Shown: piece after piece, positions 9,901 through 21,744 of the stretch
Position numbering within the stretch: position 1 is the first letter of the stretch
Layout: each line of letters starts with the position of its first letter
Origin: JAFDVL01 sp964631865
GTDB taxonomy: Bacteria; Acidobacteriota; Blastocatellia; RBC074
DNA length: 64,000 nt
Direction of reading: 5' to 3'
NCBI GenBank assembly: GCA_964631865.1
Contig: CAZWAK010000014.1
Location: 10,301-74,300 of the forward strand
Made by a program: the position numbers and the translations under genes
The notes under the pieces: generated by a model
The model's database searches: none
Told to the model about the DNA's origin: nothing
What the model saw: the letters and a program-made list of their open reading frames with translations, nothing else

Positions 9901-11893
9901 TGGAATTGAAACCCGTCTTATTGAAGGCGACTTTACAGACCGGATCAAGTGCTGATCGAACCATCGTGGAATTGAAACAGTACGCCCTCTAACCTTGACG
10001 CGCATCAGTCTGCCCGTGCTGATCGAACCATCGTGGAATTGAAACCCGTTTTGGGTGAAAAATGCACTCGCGCACCTGCACGGTGCTGATCGAACCATCG
10101 TGGAATTGAAACACATTGACCTATTCGGCTACAAGATTCCGAAACTTGGTGCTGATCGAACCATCGTGGAATTGAAACCGCCACAATCGCGGCACTTGAA
10201 ACAACGATTCTCAAGTGCTGATCGAACCATCGTGGAATTGAAACTAGAAAAGGGGCTTCTGCGCCATCGCCTGACTTTTTCGTGCTGATCGAACCATCGT
10301 GGAATTGAAACAAACGCGGCATTCAGTTAGATCAACAAGAATTTGCGGTGCTGATCGAACCATCGTGGAATTGAAACTGTGGCTGTCGGCGAGTGTGATC
10401 GTCGTGGCGTCGGGTGCTGATCGAACCATCGTGGAATTGAAACCGTGCCTCACCCGCGCGGCGGAAAGGAGATCATCATGTGCTGATCGAACCATCGTGG
10501 AATTGAAACGAAATGGCCGGTGCCGAATTCGAGGCAGAAAAATGGCGTGCTGATCGAACCATCGTGGAATTGAAACGACTTTCGAGCGATGCCGAAACTC
10601 CGGTTCGGGCGGCGTGCTGATCGAACCATCGTGGAATTGAAACCAACATTCGCTTTGGCCGCGCGCACGGCAAATGCGAGTGCTGATCGAACCATCGTGG
10701 AATTGAAACCGCCAGTTTCTCCGCGCATTCCGGGCCACTGCCGCGCGTGCTGATCGAACCATCGTGGAATTGAAACACGGACACGAGATCGCGGAGCTGG
10801 TCAGCCAAACCCAGTGCTGATCGAACCATCGTGGAATTGAAACATCAAGACCAAGTTAGATGTTTCAATTTAGGAGATTGTGCTGATCGAACCATCGTGG
10901 AATTGAAACCTTTCACGAAAGGAATTTTTATGATTTCAACCTGGGGTGCTGATCGAACCATCGTGGAATTGAAACCCCGATCACGTGGAGGTGGTCGTGT
11001 CGTCGCCGCCCGTGCTGATCGAACCATCGTGGAATTGAAACATTGTGCGGCGTTTTGTGGACGAAGGGTCCTTCGCGGTGCTGATCGAACCATCGTGGAA
11101 TTGAAACGCGAAAACCAAATGCGGCTGCTGCTGCCAACCACCGTGCTGATCGAACCATCGTGGAATTGAAACCATAGACTTTGATCGTCGTCCCCGTCAC
11201 CTGGATTTGTGCTGATCGAACCATCGTGGAATTGAAACTTAACCAAATCGCCTCGGCGGTGGCAGCGCAAATGTGTGCTGATCGAACCATCGTGGAATTG
11301 AAACCGCCCGTATCAAGTGGATGTTTCGCGCTTCGTCAAAGTGCTGATCGAACCATCGTGGAATTGAAACATGGACGTGGGCGGTCTGCCTGCGGTCGCG
11401 TTGCAGGTGCTGATCGAACCATCGTGGAATTGAAACGAAATTGATTCAAGAAGGAAACTCCCAACGCCGCGAGTGCTGATCGAACCATCGTGGAATTGAA
11501 ACACCACTTGCAACGTCAATAAGGAAAGATCGCTCAGCGTGCTGATCGAACCATCGTGGAATTGAAACCTGCAATCGCTTTCTTGATTGCCTCAACCTTG
11601 ATCGGTGCTGATCGAACCATCGTGGAATTGAAACCTTCGCGGCTGGGGCCCATCGGCCCCAAAACCGCAGGGTGCTGATCGAACCATCGTGGAATTGAAA
11701 CATAATCGGCATACGATTCTGACCAATCGACCGCTTCGTGCTGATCGAACCATCGTGGAATTGAAACTGTACGACGGTCGTTTGTTCGCGACGTGTTCGT
11801 GTTGTGCTGATCGAACCATCGTGGAATTGAAACGGCGCAAGGTCAATTCAGGAGCCGCAATCAAATCCTGTGCTGATCGAACCATCGTGAAAC
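3912..11893 (+). CRISPR. CRISPR array, 121 repeats and 120 spacers
   Basis: Every repeat start was located by eye. There are 120 full 30-nt repeats, which look identical (beginning GTGCTGATCG, ending GGAATTGAAAC), plus one shortened repeat at the far end. The period is 62-68 nt and mostly 66, so spacers are 32-38 nt and mostly 36. The 3' end ATTGAAAC gives the usual 8-nt crRNA handle of type I-A/I-B/I-D and III repeats, so the crRNA strand is +. The repeat has little self-complementarity. The intact copies show no drift even near the distal end. Open frames across the array encode only translated repeat and are not genes. I saw no two identical spacers, but comparison by eye is incomplete. 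Confidence 0.99.
11870..11893 (+). repeat. Terminal degenerate CRISPR repeat
   Basis: The last repeat keeps its first 20 nt (through CCATCGTG) and final AAAC but lacks 6 nt (GAATTG) between them, giving 24 nt. A decayed last repeat is typical of the leader-distal end and confirms array polarity. The deletion removes part of the segment that would form the 5' handle of any crRNA beyond it. Confidence 0.95.
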
Positions 11894-11898
11894 TATTC

Positions 11899-14244
11899 CT
11901 ACTCCATCTCCGGCAATGCCCAACTAAACAACATCCCGCCAATCGAACAGGCGACGAACTGCCGTCCGTTCACCGCGTAGCTGATCGGGGAAGCATGCGG
12001 ATCGCCGCCGGTTTGCGTCTTCCAAAGCAATTTGCCGGTCTTGGTGTTGAAGCCCAGCACGAACCCGTCCGTCGTGGTCGCAAACGTCACGCCGCCTGCC
12101 GTCGCCAGCAATCCATTGCCCAAGCCGCCCGCGTTCAGTTTGTAATCCCACATCTTCTGGCCCGTCGTCGGATCCATCGCCATCACGCCGCCCCAATCTT
12201 TTTCGCCCGGCGGAAAGAACCGCCCGCCCCAATAGGATTTCCCGACTTCATACTTCTGGTCTTCTTTGATGAAGATGTTGCCTTGTTCTCGATAGGTGAA
12301 AAGAAAGTAGCCCGATTCCGGATCGAACGAGGGAGATTGCCAATTCGTCCCGCCTGTTAAGCTCGGATAGACCAGCACGCCTTCTGCCGAAGGTTCTTTG
12401 CCCGCCAGCATCGGACGACCTTTGGCATCCAACCCCGTTGCCCAATTCTGTCGCACGAACGGTGTGCCAAATAAAAACTCACCTGTCGTGCGATCCAACA
12501 CATAAAAGAACGCATTGCGCTGGGCGGTAATCAACAGCTTGCGCGGCTGGCCTTTCCAGTTCATATCCACGAGCATCGGCGTTTGGTTCGCGTCCCAATC
12601 GAACACGTCGTGGGGCACGAATTGGAAATGCCATTTGCGTTTGCCGGTGTTGGGATCAAGCGCGACGACCGAACAGGTAAACAAGTTGTCGCCTGTGCGC
12701 ACATCGCCGTTCAAATCGGGGCCGGGATTGCCGACTTGCCAATACAACGTGTCCGTTGCCGGATCGTATGTGCCCGTTGTCCACGTTGTGCCTGCGCCTT
12801 GCTTCCAACTGTCGCCCGCCCACGTGTCATGGCCGAATTCGCCCGGCCCCGGAATCGTCCAGAAGCGCCACAAGCGTTTGCCGGTCGCCGGATCGTACGC
12901 ATCAATAAACCCGCGCACGCCGAATTCGCCGCCGCCAATGCCCGTGATGATTTTGTCTTTCAGCGCAAGCGGAGCCATGTAGGAAAAATGGCCCTCGGAC
13001 GCTTTCGCCATTTCGACTTTCCAGAGTTCGCGCCCGGTTTTCGCGTCCAGCGCGACCACGTAGGCATCCGCTGTCGTCAAAAATAACCGCCCGCCCAGCA
13101 TCGCAAAGCCGCGATTGGGCTGACCGGGCGTGTACGTTTTCGGGTCGGCTGGATTGTACTTGTATGTCCACAGCGCTTTGCCCGTCGCGGCGTCGAGCGC
13201 ATAAGCAAAATTCGACGCGGCAGTCGTGTACATAATCCCGTCCACGACCAATGGCGAGGCTTGCAGTCCGCCATTGCCTTGCGGTTGAAAGACCCACGCG
13301 GTTTGCAGTTGCGCCACATTCGTCAAATTGATTTGCTTCAGCAACGAATAATGACGGCCTTCGTAATCGCCGAAGTACGTGAGCCAGTTGTGCGGCTCCT
13401 GACGCGAGTTGACGATGCGCTCAAAGGCCAAACCGCCCTTCATCAGCATCAACGCGGCTTTGCTCAAGTCCGGCGTCTTGAGCGACTTCAAATAGGCAAT
13501 CAAATTGTCCATCTGCTCGGCGTTGAGCTTTTGCCCGTAGTTCGCGGGCATAATGGATTTCTCGGCGTATTTGATCTCGGTCAAATCTTTTTTCTTGAGC
13601 AGATGAAACTCCTCGTCGCGGCTGAAGAGCGCGAGCGCGAACGAATCTTCGTAGCGGCGCAAACCGCGAATCGTCTTGCCGTCTTTGGTTTTCACTTCGA
13701 CAAAGTTCGGAGCGTAACCTTCGTCGGAACCGGGTTTCAGAATGCGCTTCTTGAGGTCGTTCACGCTCAAATTGCCAATCGTCGAAAGATCAGGCGCATA
13801 GCGGCTCCCCGCGCCGTTGACCATGTGACAGCCCACGCAGTTCGCTTTGAAAACAGCTTCGCCTGCCGCGATATTGCCCGTGACTTTTTCTGCGCTGCCG
13901 CCGCCCATCGCGCGCAGGAAGCTGACGACCTGCCACGTCTCGTCGTCCTTCAAACCCATGCCCGGCATCGCTGTGCCGCTGATGCCGTTCTTGATGACTT
14001 CAAACAATTGCGCGTCTTCGTTGCCGCGCTTGAACGTGCCTTTGTTGACGGCGGGGCCGCGTCCGCCATCGCCTTTCGAGCCGTGACAGCCCGCGCACAT
14101 CGCATCGTAAATGCGTTTGCCGGCTTCGATGGCTTCGGGTTTGCCTTCGAGCGGATTTTTGCCGGGGCCGTGTTGAGCCATTAACAAGCGGGAAAAAACA
14201 ATGCTGACAAACAGGGCGATCAAGAGCCAATGGATTTTCTTCAT
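11899..14244 (-). CDS. PQQ-dependent alcohol dehydrogenase with two N-terminal cytochrome c domains
   Basis: Periplasmic quinoprotein that probably oxidises an alcohol and passes electrons to its own haems. It has a signal peptide (MKKIHWLLIALFVSIV, ending near MAQ), haem motifs CAGCH (residues 50-54) and CVGCH (136-140), a TAMPGM methionine near 93, then an eight-bladed PQQ propeller from about 285 to 781 with repeated W motifs such as DAATGKALW. Likely cofactor and metal ligands are E440 (GGGEFGVRG), N506 (VGNPGP), D549 and D551 (VFDWDANQ). The extra aspartate D551 is the one found in lanthanide-dependent enzymes of the XoxF/PedH kind; substrate and metal remain inference. The gene faces the CRISPR array, ending 5 nt from the last repeat. 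Confidence 0.88.
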   Translation of the reverse strand: MKKIHWLLIALFVSIVFSRLLMAQHGPGKNPLEGKPEAIEAGKRIYDAMCAGCHGSKGDGGRGPAVNKGTFKRGNEDAQLFEVIKNGISGTAMPGMGLKDDETWQVVSFLRAMGGGSAEKVTGNIAAGEAVFKANCVGCHMVNGAGSRYAPDLSTIGNLSVNDLKKRILKPGSDEGYAPNFVEVKTKDGKTIRGLRRYEDSFALALFSRDEEFHLLKKKDLTEIKYAEKSIMPANYGQKLNAEQMDNLIAYLKSLKTPDLSKAALMLMKGGLAFERIVNSRQEPHNWLTYFGDYEGRHYSLLKQINLTNVAQLQTAWVFQPQGNGGLQASPLVVDGIMYTTAASNFAYALDAATGKALWTYKYNPADPKTYTPGQPNRGFAMLGGRLFLTTADAYVVALDAKTGRELWKVEMAKASEGHFSYMAPLALKDKIITGIGGGEFGVRGFIDAYDPATGKRLWRFWTIPGPGEFGHDTWAGDSWKQGAGTTWTTGTYDPATDTLYWQVGNPGPDLNGDVRTGDNLFTCSVVALDPNTGKRKWHFQFVPHDVFDWDANQTPMLVDMNWKGQPRKLLITAQRNAFFYVLDRTTGEFLFGTPFVRQNWATGLDAKGRPMLAGKEPSAEGVLVYPSLTGGTNWQSPSFDPESGYFLFTYREQGNIFIKEDQKYEVGKSYWGGRFFPPGEKDWGGVMAMDPTTGQKMWDYKLNAGGLGNGLLATAGGVTFATTTDGFVLGFNTKTGKLLWKTQTGGDPHASPISYAVNGRQFVACSIGGMLFSWALPEME

Positions 14245-14584
14245 GCGTTTCCTCGTTGCTTGGAATTGGTTGTAAGCGTTGTGCGCTCAGTCTGCGCCGC
14301 ATAAATTATCATCAAGCGTGATGGTCTGACCACTGTTCTGCAACCGAAAGCGCAAAAGTCGTGGGCGAAAACCAACAAAAAGCTTGTGCCCGAAACATTT
14401 TTGCCGCACTGCGCCGAATTGCGGTTGCCTCCGTTTTGTTCCTGTGTTTATAATCCGCCGCGCAAACAAAGATTGATACATCCCCCAAGCCCTTACCTCA
14501 CGGTCGCTCACAGTTTATTTGGTAAATTTATCGTCGCTCGCTGTGCGCGGTTTCGCGCAGCCGCAAAAGCAAAGGGATTTCTCC
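14245..14584. other. Divergent intergenic region
   Basis: A 340-nt gap between the quinoprotein gene (-) and the DUF1800 gene (+). It holds a good + strand promoter (14425-14454) and an AAAGGGA ribosome site just before the ATG at 14585. No further gene or RNA was recognised. Confidence 0.7.
14425..14454 (+). promoter_or_regulatory. Sigma-70-type promoter for the DUF1800-DUF1501 operon
   Basis: The -35 box TTGCCT (14425-14430) and a perfect -10 box TATAAT (14449-14454) are 18 nt apart. Transcription would begin near 14461, about 120 nt before the ATG. Confidence 0.6.
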
Positions 14585-17425
<2,841 letters not shown>

Positions 17426-17478
17426 TGCAGGTAACACGATTTGCCAAATCGCGCTACGTTTCTGAGGAGTAATCTACA

Positions 17479-18840
17479 ATGTCATTCTCTCGCAGAAATT
17501 TTCTCAAACATTCGCTCTGCGCCGGTCTCGGTGCGACGAGCGCCGCCAGTTTGTTCCAGCATCTCACGTTGTCCGCCGCCGCTGCCGCTCCGGCAATGCA
17601 GGCTAACGATTTCAAAGCCCTCGTCTGCGTCTTTTTGTTCGGCGGCAACGACGGCGACAACACGATCATTCCCTACAGCCAAAACGATTACAACGCTTAT
17701 GCCGCCGCGCGCACGATTTTGGCTTTGCCGCGCACGGACTTGTTGCCGATCACGCCGATGACGAGCGATGGGCGTGCGTTTGCCCTGCATCCGAGCCTGC
17801 CGGAATTGCAGTCGTGGTTTGCGCAGAAAAAACTCGCCATCGTGGCGAACGTCGGGCCGTTGCTCGCGCCGACGACGCGCACGCAATATCAGCAAAAGTC
17901 TGTGCCGTTGCCGCCGCAATTGTTTTCGCACAGCGATCAGCAAACGCATTGGCAAACCGCGTGGCCCGAAGAAATTCCCAAAACCGGTTGGGGCGGACGG
18001 TTGGCCGATGTCATCAACGCGCTCAACACGAACCCGCAAATTGCGATGTCCATTTCGCTGAACGGCACGAACATGTTTCAGACGTCGAATCAGGTGTTCC
18101 CGCAACTGATTTCCAGCGATGGCACAGTCAAGTTGTGGTACTACAACGAGGCAGCGGATTACGCCGGCACGAACCTGACCAAAGCATTTCTGCAACAAAC
18201 GCACAGCAACGTGTTCGAGAAGGCGTATCAAGGCACATTCAAGAGCGCGATTGAAAACGAACGCCGCTTGAGTGCCGCGCTCGAAAAAGCACCCAGCACA
18301 ACGACGGTCTTTCCCGACAACCGGCTGGCGAAACAATTGGCAATGATCGCCAAATTGATTTCGGTGCGCGCGGAGTTAGGCTTGCGCCGACAGGTCTTTT
18401 TCTGCTCGCTGGACGGCTTCGACACGCACGGCGATCAATTGACAGCGCACAGCACGTTGCTGCGCCAAGTCAGTCAATCGCTTGATGCGTTTTACAAAAC
18501 GACAGTGGAATTAGGCGTGGCGAACAACGTTACCGCGTTCACCGCGACAGATTTTGGTCGCACGTACAAGAGCAATGGCAAAGGCTCGGATCACGGCTGG
18601 GGCGGTTATCAATTCGTGCTCGGCGGCGCAGTCAAAGGCGGCGATGTGTACGGCAAAATCCCCGTGCTGCAAGTCAACGGCCCGGACGACACGAGCGATG
18701 GCCGCTGGATTCCCACGATTGCGACGGAAGAATACGCCGCCACGCTTGCAACCTGGCTCGGCCTGAACGCGGGCGATTTGCCGACGGTGTTTCCCAACAT
18801 CGGACGGTTCGCGCGCCCGAATTTAGGGTTTATGAGTTGA
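17479..18840 (+). CDS. DUF1501 protein with Tat signal
   Basis: 453-residue exported protein related to the sulfatase/alkaline phosphatase fold. The N-terminus has a twin-arginine motif (SFSRRNFLKHSLCAGLG) followed by an alanine-rich stretch. Family marks are VCVFLFGGNDGDNTIIPY, SLDGFDTHGDQ, FTATDFGRTYKSNGKGSDHGW and a C-terminal WLGLNAGDLPTVFPNI. It is the usual operon partner of the DUF1800 protein just upstream. A GAGGAG-like ribosome site sits before the ATG. Members are sometimes called secretion or cell-surface proteins; the true function is unknown. Confidence 0.88.
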   Translation: MSFSRRNFLKHSLCAGLGATSAASLFQHLTLSAAAAAPAMQANDFKALVCVFLFGGNDGDNTIIPYSQNDYNAYAAARTILALPRTDLLPITPMTSDGRAFALHPSLPELQSWFAQKKLAIVANVGPLLAPTTRTQYQQKSVPLPPQLFSHSDQQTHWQTAWPEEIPKTGWGGRLADVINALNTNPQIAMSISLNGTNMFQTSNQVFPQLISSDGTVKLWYYNEAADYAGTNLTKAFLQQTHSNVFEKAYQGTFKSAIENERRLSAALEKAPSTTTVFPDNRLAKQLAMIAKLISVRAELGLRRQVFFCSLDGFDTHGDQLTAHSTLLRQVSQSLDAFYKTTVELGVANNVTAFTATDFGRTYKSNGKGSDHGWGGYQFVLGGAVKGGDVYGKIPVLQVNGPDDTSDGRWIPTIATEEYAATLATWLGLNAGDLPTVFPNIGRFARPNLGFMS

Positions 18841-18933
18841 CGGCTGGTCGCACCTCCACCCTTCAGCCAGAACCTTGCAGCAGCGATGGGCGGGTGACTG
18901 GTTGTACGAAAGAGCGCGATGATGGAATGACGA

Positions 18934-19365
18934 TCAGTAGCCCGTTGAATTAACGTAAGCGTTGATGTGCCGCAGTTCTTCGTCTTTTTCTTCGATCTCG
19001 ATTTGCAACAGATCGCGCAGTGAAACGAAGCCGAGCAGGCGTCCTTCTTCGACAATCGGCAGATGACGACATTTGGCCTGTTGCATTTGCCGCAAGCCCG
19101 CGTCGTAACTTTCCTCCGGCGTGCAGGCCACGACTTCGCGGGTCATCACTTCGGACACGCGCGTGTGTGCCGCATCCAGCCCGGCCACGACGACGCGCGT
19201 CATCAGGTCGCGTTCGGAAAACACCCCGACACAATAGTCGCCGTCTACGACTGCCGCAGCGCCGATCCTTTTTTCGGTCATATACTGCGCGGCTTCCAGC
19301 ACCGTCCAATGCTGATTGATGGAATACAGCGGGCGTCCGCGAACGATGGAATGGAGCGTGTTCAT
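18934..19365 (-). CDS. CBS-pair protein
   Basis: 143 residues made almost entirely of two CBS motifs, with no attached enzyme or channel. CBS1 is about residues 10-65 (WTVLEAAQYMTEKRIGAAAVV, GVFSERDLMTRVV) and CBS2 about 70-130 (VSEVMTREVVACTPEESY, CRHLPIVEEGRLLGFVSLRDLL). Such free-standing pairs normally bind adenine nucleotides and act as energy sensors; the partner is not evident here. The start is supported by AGGAGG 5 nt upstream. It has its own promoter at 19442-19470. Confidence 0.9.
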   Translation of the reverse strand: MNTLHSIVRGRPLYSINQHWTVLEAAQYMTEKRIGAAAVVDGDYCVGVFSERDLMTRVVVAGLDAAHTRVSEVMTREVVACTPEESYDAGLRQMQQAKCRHLPIVEEGRLLGFVSLRDLLQIEIEEKDEELRHINAYVNSTGY

Positions 19366-19441
19366 AACAACCTCCTAACCAATTGTGGGACTCTGAGAGT
19401 TCAGTTTGCGCGCGTTGCCGCGATGACAACGCAGTGCCGTT

Positions 19442-19470
19442 ATTGTAGGACTGGAAACAAAAAAGCTCAA
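19442..19470 (-). promoter_or_regulatory. Promoter for the CBS-pair gene
   Basis: On the - strand, TTGAGC (19465-19470) and TACAAT (19442-19447) are 17 nt apart. The predicted mRNA leader is about 70 nt. Confidence 0.55.
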
Positions 19471-19494
19471 TCCTGAGCGAAGAGTTTTGCGCCG

Positions 19495-20772
19495 CTATTT
19501 TGCGCGCTGCAAATGCTTGTCCGCGAAATCCAGGAAGGCCTTCCAATCTTCGGCAATCGTCGAATGCTTGCCGCTGCGATAAAAGTAGCCGAGCCGACTG
19601 TTGACTGCCGTGCCTGCTGTCGGCGTCTGCGTTGCGCCCAAGCCTTCGACGCCTAAAAACTGATAGACCTTGCTCGCCGCTTGCAGCACTTCAAACTGTC
19701 CCGCCGGATTCGACCACGTATCTTCGACCGCGCAACTGAACATCACCGGGCGCGGAGCCATCAACGCGACGAGGCCATGTTGATCGAACGGCAAGCGCGC
19801 CGGGTTGTCATTGAAAAGCGGAAACAGGTCGTTGAACCAATGCGGGAAGCGGTCGTTGATGGCTTTGACCGATTCGCCCGTCGTGCCGCGACTCGGCGCT
19901 GTGCCGCCCATCCCGGCTTGATGCGGAAAGACCATCGCCGCGCGCTCATCCATCGCCGCCGCAAACAACGCGGCTTTGCCCATCCGCGAATGACCGAAAA
20001 GCGCGATGCGGTTTTTGTCAATCGCTTTGTCCGTAACCAGATAATCCAACACGCGATGAAAGCCCCATGCCCACGCGGCAACATTGCCCCACGACGTTTC
20101 TTTCGTCGCGTTCGCCGCTTGAAAATGCGGAAAGACGCCGCGCGTGAAATCGGGCGTATCGGGCGCAACATCGCCGTTGTAAAACGTCACGACCGCATAG
20201 CCGCGCGCAATGGCATCAGCGATGCCCCATTCGCTGTCAATGCCTTTGCCGCGCGCCGCATCGGTCGCACGATTGTTCACGACGCCAGGGCAATATTGCG
20301 AGGTCGGAATCCAGTTCGGATTCAAGCTGACGCGCGCATCGTTGAGCACGGTGTGATTGCCGCAGAAGTTCAGACCCAGAAACGCAGGCGCGGGCGCTTT
20401 GGTCTGGTTCGGCGTGATGACCAGGACGTGAATCTTCGGTGCGCTGGCTTGCCCCAAATCAATCGTCACTTCCTTGATCGAAGCCTTGCCGTTGAGCGCG
20501 TCGTTGAAGGTTTTGCCAACCGTCGCGGTGATTTTCGGCGCGGCGGGCAAATAGCCGTACATATATTGCTGAAACAACGTTTTCAATTCGGGACGACGTT
20601 GCTTGTGCCATTGCGCTTTCGACGTGACAGGCTTGCCATCGAACATCACGAGCGGGTCAGGCAAAGCTTTTTGTTCGGGCAAGGCGGAGACGGCGGGAAA
20701 GGATTTGGGTTGTGCGATCACGGCGGCGAAAAGCATTGTGAGAGCAGAGAAGAGAAGTAAGAGTTTCATCAT
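19495..20772 (-). CDS. Glucuronoyl esterase-like (CE15) hydrolase
   Basis: Exported alpha/beta hydrolase of about 425 residues. It starts with a signal peptide (MKLLLLFSALTMLFAAVIAQ). The nucleophile elbow is GHSRMGKAAL, the form seen in bacterial CE15 enzymes that cleave lignin-glucuronic acid esters of xylan. A downstream FDQHGLVALMAPRPV and a late histidine (RSGKHSTIAEDW) complete the likely catalytic set. GAGG lies 4-7 nt before two consecutive ATG codons (20772 or 20769), which makes the exact start uncertain by one codon. No other xylan-degrading genes lie nearby, so the natural substrate is inferred from family only. Confidence 0.8.
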   Translation of the reverse strand: MMKLLLLFSALTMLFAAVIAQPKSFPAVSALPEQKALPDPLVMFDGKPVTSKAQWHKQRRPELKTLFQQYMYGYLPAAPKITATVGKTFNDALNGKASIKEVTIDLGQASAPKIHVLVITPNQTKAPAPAFLGLNFCGNHTVLNDARVSLNPNWIPTSQYCPGVVNNRATDAARGKGIDSEWGIADAIARGYAVVTFYNGDVAPDTPDFTRGVFPHFQAANATKETSWGNVAAWAWGFHRVLDYLVTDKAIDKNRIALFGHSRMGKAALFAAAMDERAAMVFPHQAGMGGTAPSRGTTGESVKAINDRFPHWFNDLFPLFNDNPARLPFDQHGLVALMAPRPVMFSCAVEDTWSNPAGQFEVLQAASKVYQFLGVEGLGATQTPTAGTAVNSRLGYFYRSGKHSTIAEDWKAFLDFADKHLQRAK

Positions 20773-20858
20773 GGAGCCTCTGGTTTCAGGGTTCGTTAGA
20801 GCAAGTGTCAATGTTATGATTTGTCCTTCTCACAAACAATTCTGCGAAAGGAATAGTT

Positions 20859-21452
20859 ATGCAAGCCAAGTTGCATTGGACATCCGCCGATTTGGAAATG
20901 TTTCCCGATGACGGCAAGCGGTACGAGATTATCGAAGGAGAACTCTACGTGTCAAAGCCAACGCATTGGCAGCACCAGCGCACTTGCGTTCGACTCGTTA
21001 CTGCGTTGCAAACTTGGAGCCTACAAACTGAACTTGGCCACGCCAATCTCGCTCCGGGCATTATCTTTGCCGACGATGATGATGTTGCACCAGACGTGGT
21101 TTGGATCAGCTACGAACGGCGTGCGACTGCGTTGGGTGATGATGGCAAATTGCACGCCGCCCCCGAAATCGCTGTCGAAGTTCTTTCCTTCGGGAGCACC
21201 AATATTCGCCGTGACCGCGAAGCGAAACTCAAATTGTATTCGCGTCGTGGCGTGGACGAATACTGGATTGTAGATTGGCTCTCGCGGCGCGTCGAAGTGT
21301 ATCGGCGTAAACGACGGCAGCTTCGGTTAATTGAAACCCTCACACAAAAAGACACGTTGCAATCGCCGCTGCTGCCGGGCTTCTCGTGCGCGGTGCGCGA
21401 CCTCTTCGATCAAGTCCCGCTCAATCCAAGTGGAACACCTCAAGCAGATTGA
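20859..21452 (+). CDS. Uma2 family (DUF820) endonuclease-like protein
   Basis: 197-residue protein with the restriction-endonuclease-like fold of the Uma2 family. Family marks are FPDDGKRYEIIEGELYVS, the acidic site APDVVWIS, PEIAVEVLSFGSTN, and the lysine-containing AKLKLYSRRGVDEYWIVD. These genes are very common in cyanobacteria and Acidobacteriota and have no settled role. The ATG follows AAAGGAATAGTT. The 3' end overlaps the convergent mutarotase gene by 32 nt. Confidence 0.85.
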   Translation: MQAKLHWTSADLEMFPDDGKRYEIIEGELYVSKPTHWQHQRTCVRLVTALQTWSLQTELGHANLAPGIIFADDDDVAPDVVWISYERRATALGDDGKLHAAPEIAVEVLSFGSTNIRRDREAKLKLYSRRGVDEYWIVDWLSRRVEVYRRKRRQLRLIETLTQKDTLQSPLLPGFSCAVRDLFDQVPLNPSGTPQAD

Positions 21453-21735
21453 TCGCTACGGGGCTGTTGTCCTCATTCGTCGCCATCAAATCTTTCATCG
21501 CAGCCCACCAGCGTTGACACACTTCGGTTTCCGCAATCGCCGCCCATCGTTCTTCCGATTCAACTTCCGCATACGCAAACAGCTTGCCGGTGTCGCGATC
21601 CAGAAAGATCGAATAGTTCTGCACGCCGTGTTGTTTGAGCAGGGCTTGCAACTCCGGCCAGATGGGGTTGTGGCGACGTTGATATTCTGCCTGTTGGTTC
21701 GGCTTGAGCCGCATGATGAACGCTTTGCGAAGCAT
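21421..21735 (-). CDS. rhaM: L-rhamnose mutarotase
   Basis: 104-residue protein that interconverts the alpha and beta anomers of L-rhamnose. The sequence matches the family along its length: KAFIMRLKPNQQAEYQRRHN near the start with the conserved Y and H, IFLDRDTGKLFAYAEVE, and QRWWAAMKDLM near the end. No other rhamnose gene is adjacent. It lies 9 nt downstream of the HI0933-like gene on the same strand and may be co-transcribed with it. Confidence 0.9.
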   Translation of the reverse strand: MLRKAFIMRLKPNQQAEYQRRHNPIWPELQALLKQHGVQNYSIFLDRDTGKLFAYAEVESEERWAAIAETEVCQRWWAAMKDLMATNEDNSPVAINLLEVFHLD

Positions 21736-21744
21736 AATTTATCC

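Noticed and set aside
3912..11893. Spacers that target genes in this window
   Set aside because: Spacers were read by eye against nearby genes without a convincing match. A systematic search could not be run, so no self-target claim is made apart from the repeat-like spacers.
3840..11900. Many open frames on both strands across the array, with recurring VSIPRWFDQH, FQFHDGSIST, FNSTMVRSA and ADRTIVELK segments
   Set aside because: These are the three or four readings of the 30-nt CRISPR repeat with spacer sequence between. They are not proteins.
13261..14184. Long frame antisense to the dihaem quinoprotein
   Set aside because: Arginine/valine/phenylalanine-rich shadow of a clear gene; no motifs.
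18841..18933. Terminator after the DUF1501 gene
   Set aside because: Only a 5-bp GGCTG/CAGCC pairing with a 20-nt loop and no T-run.
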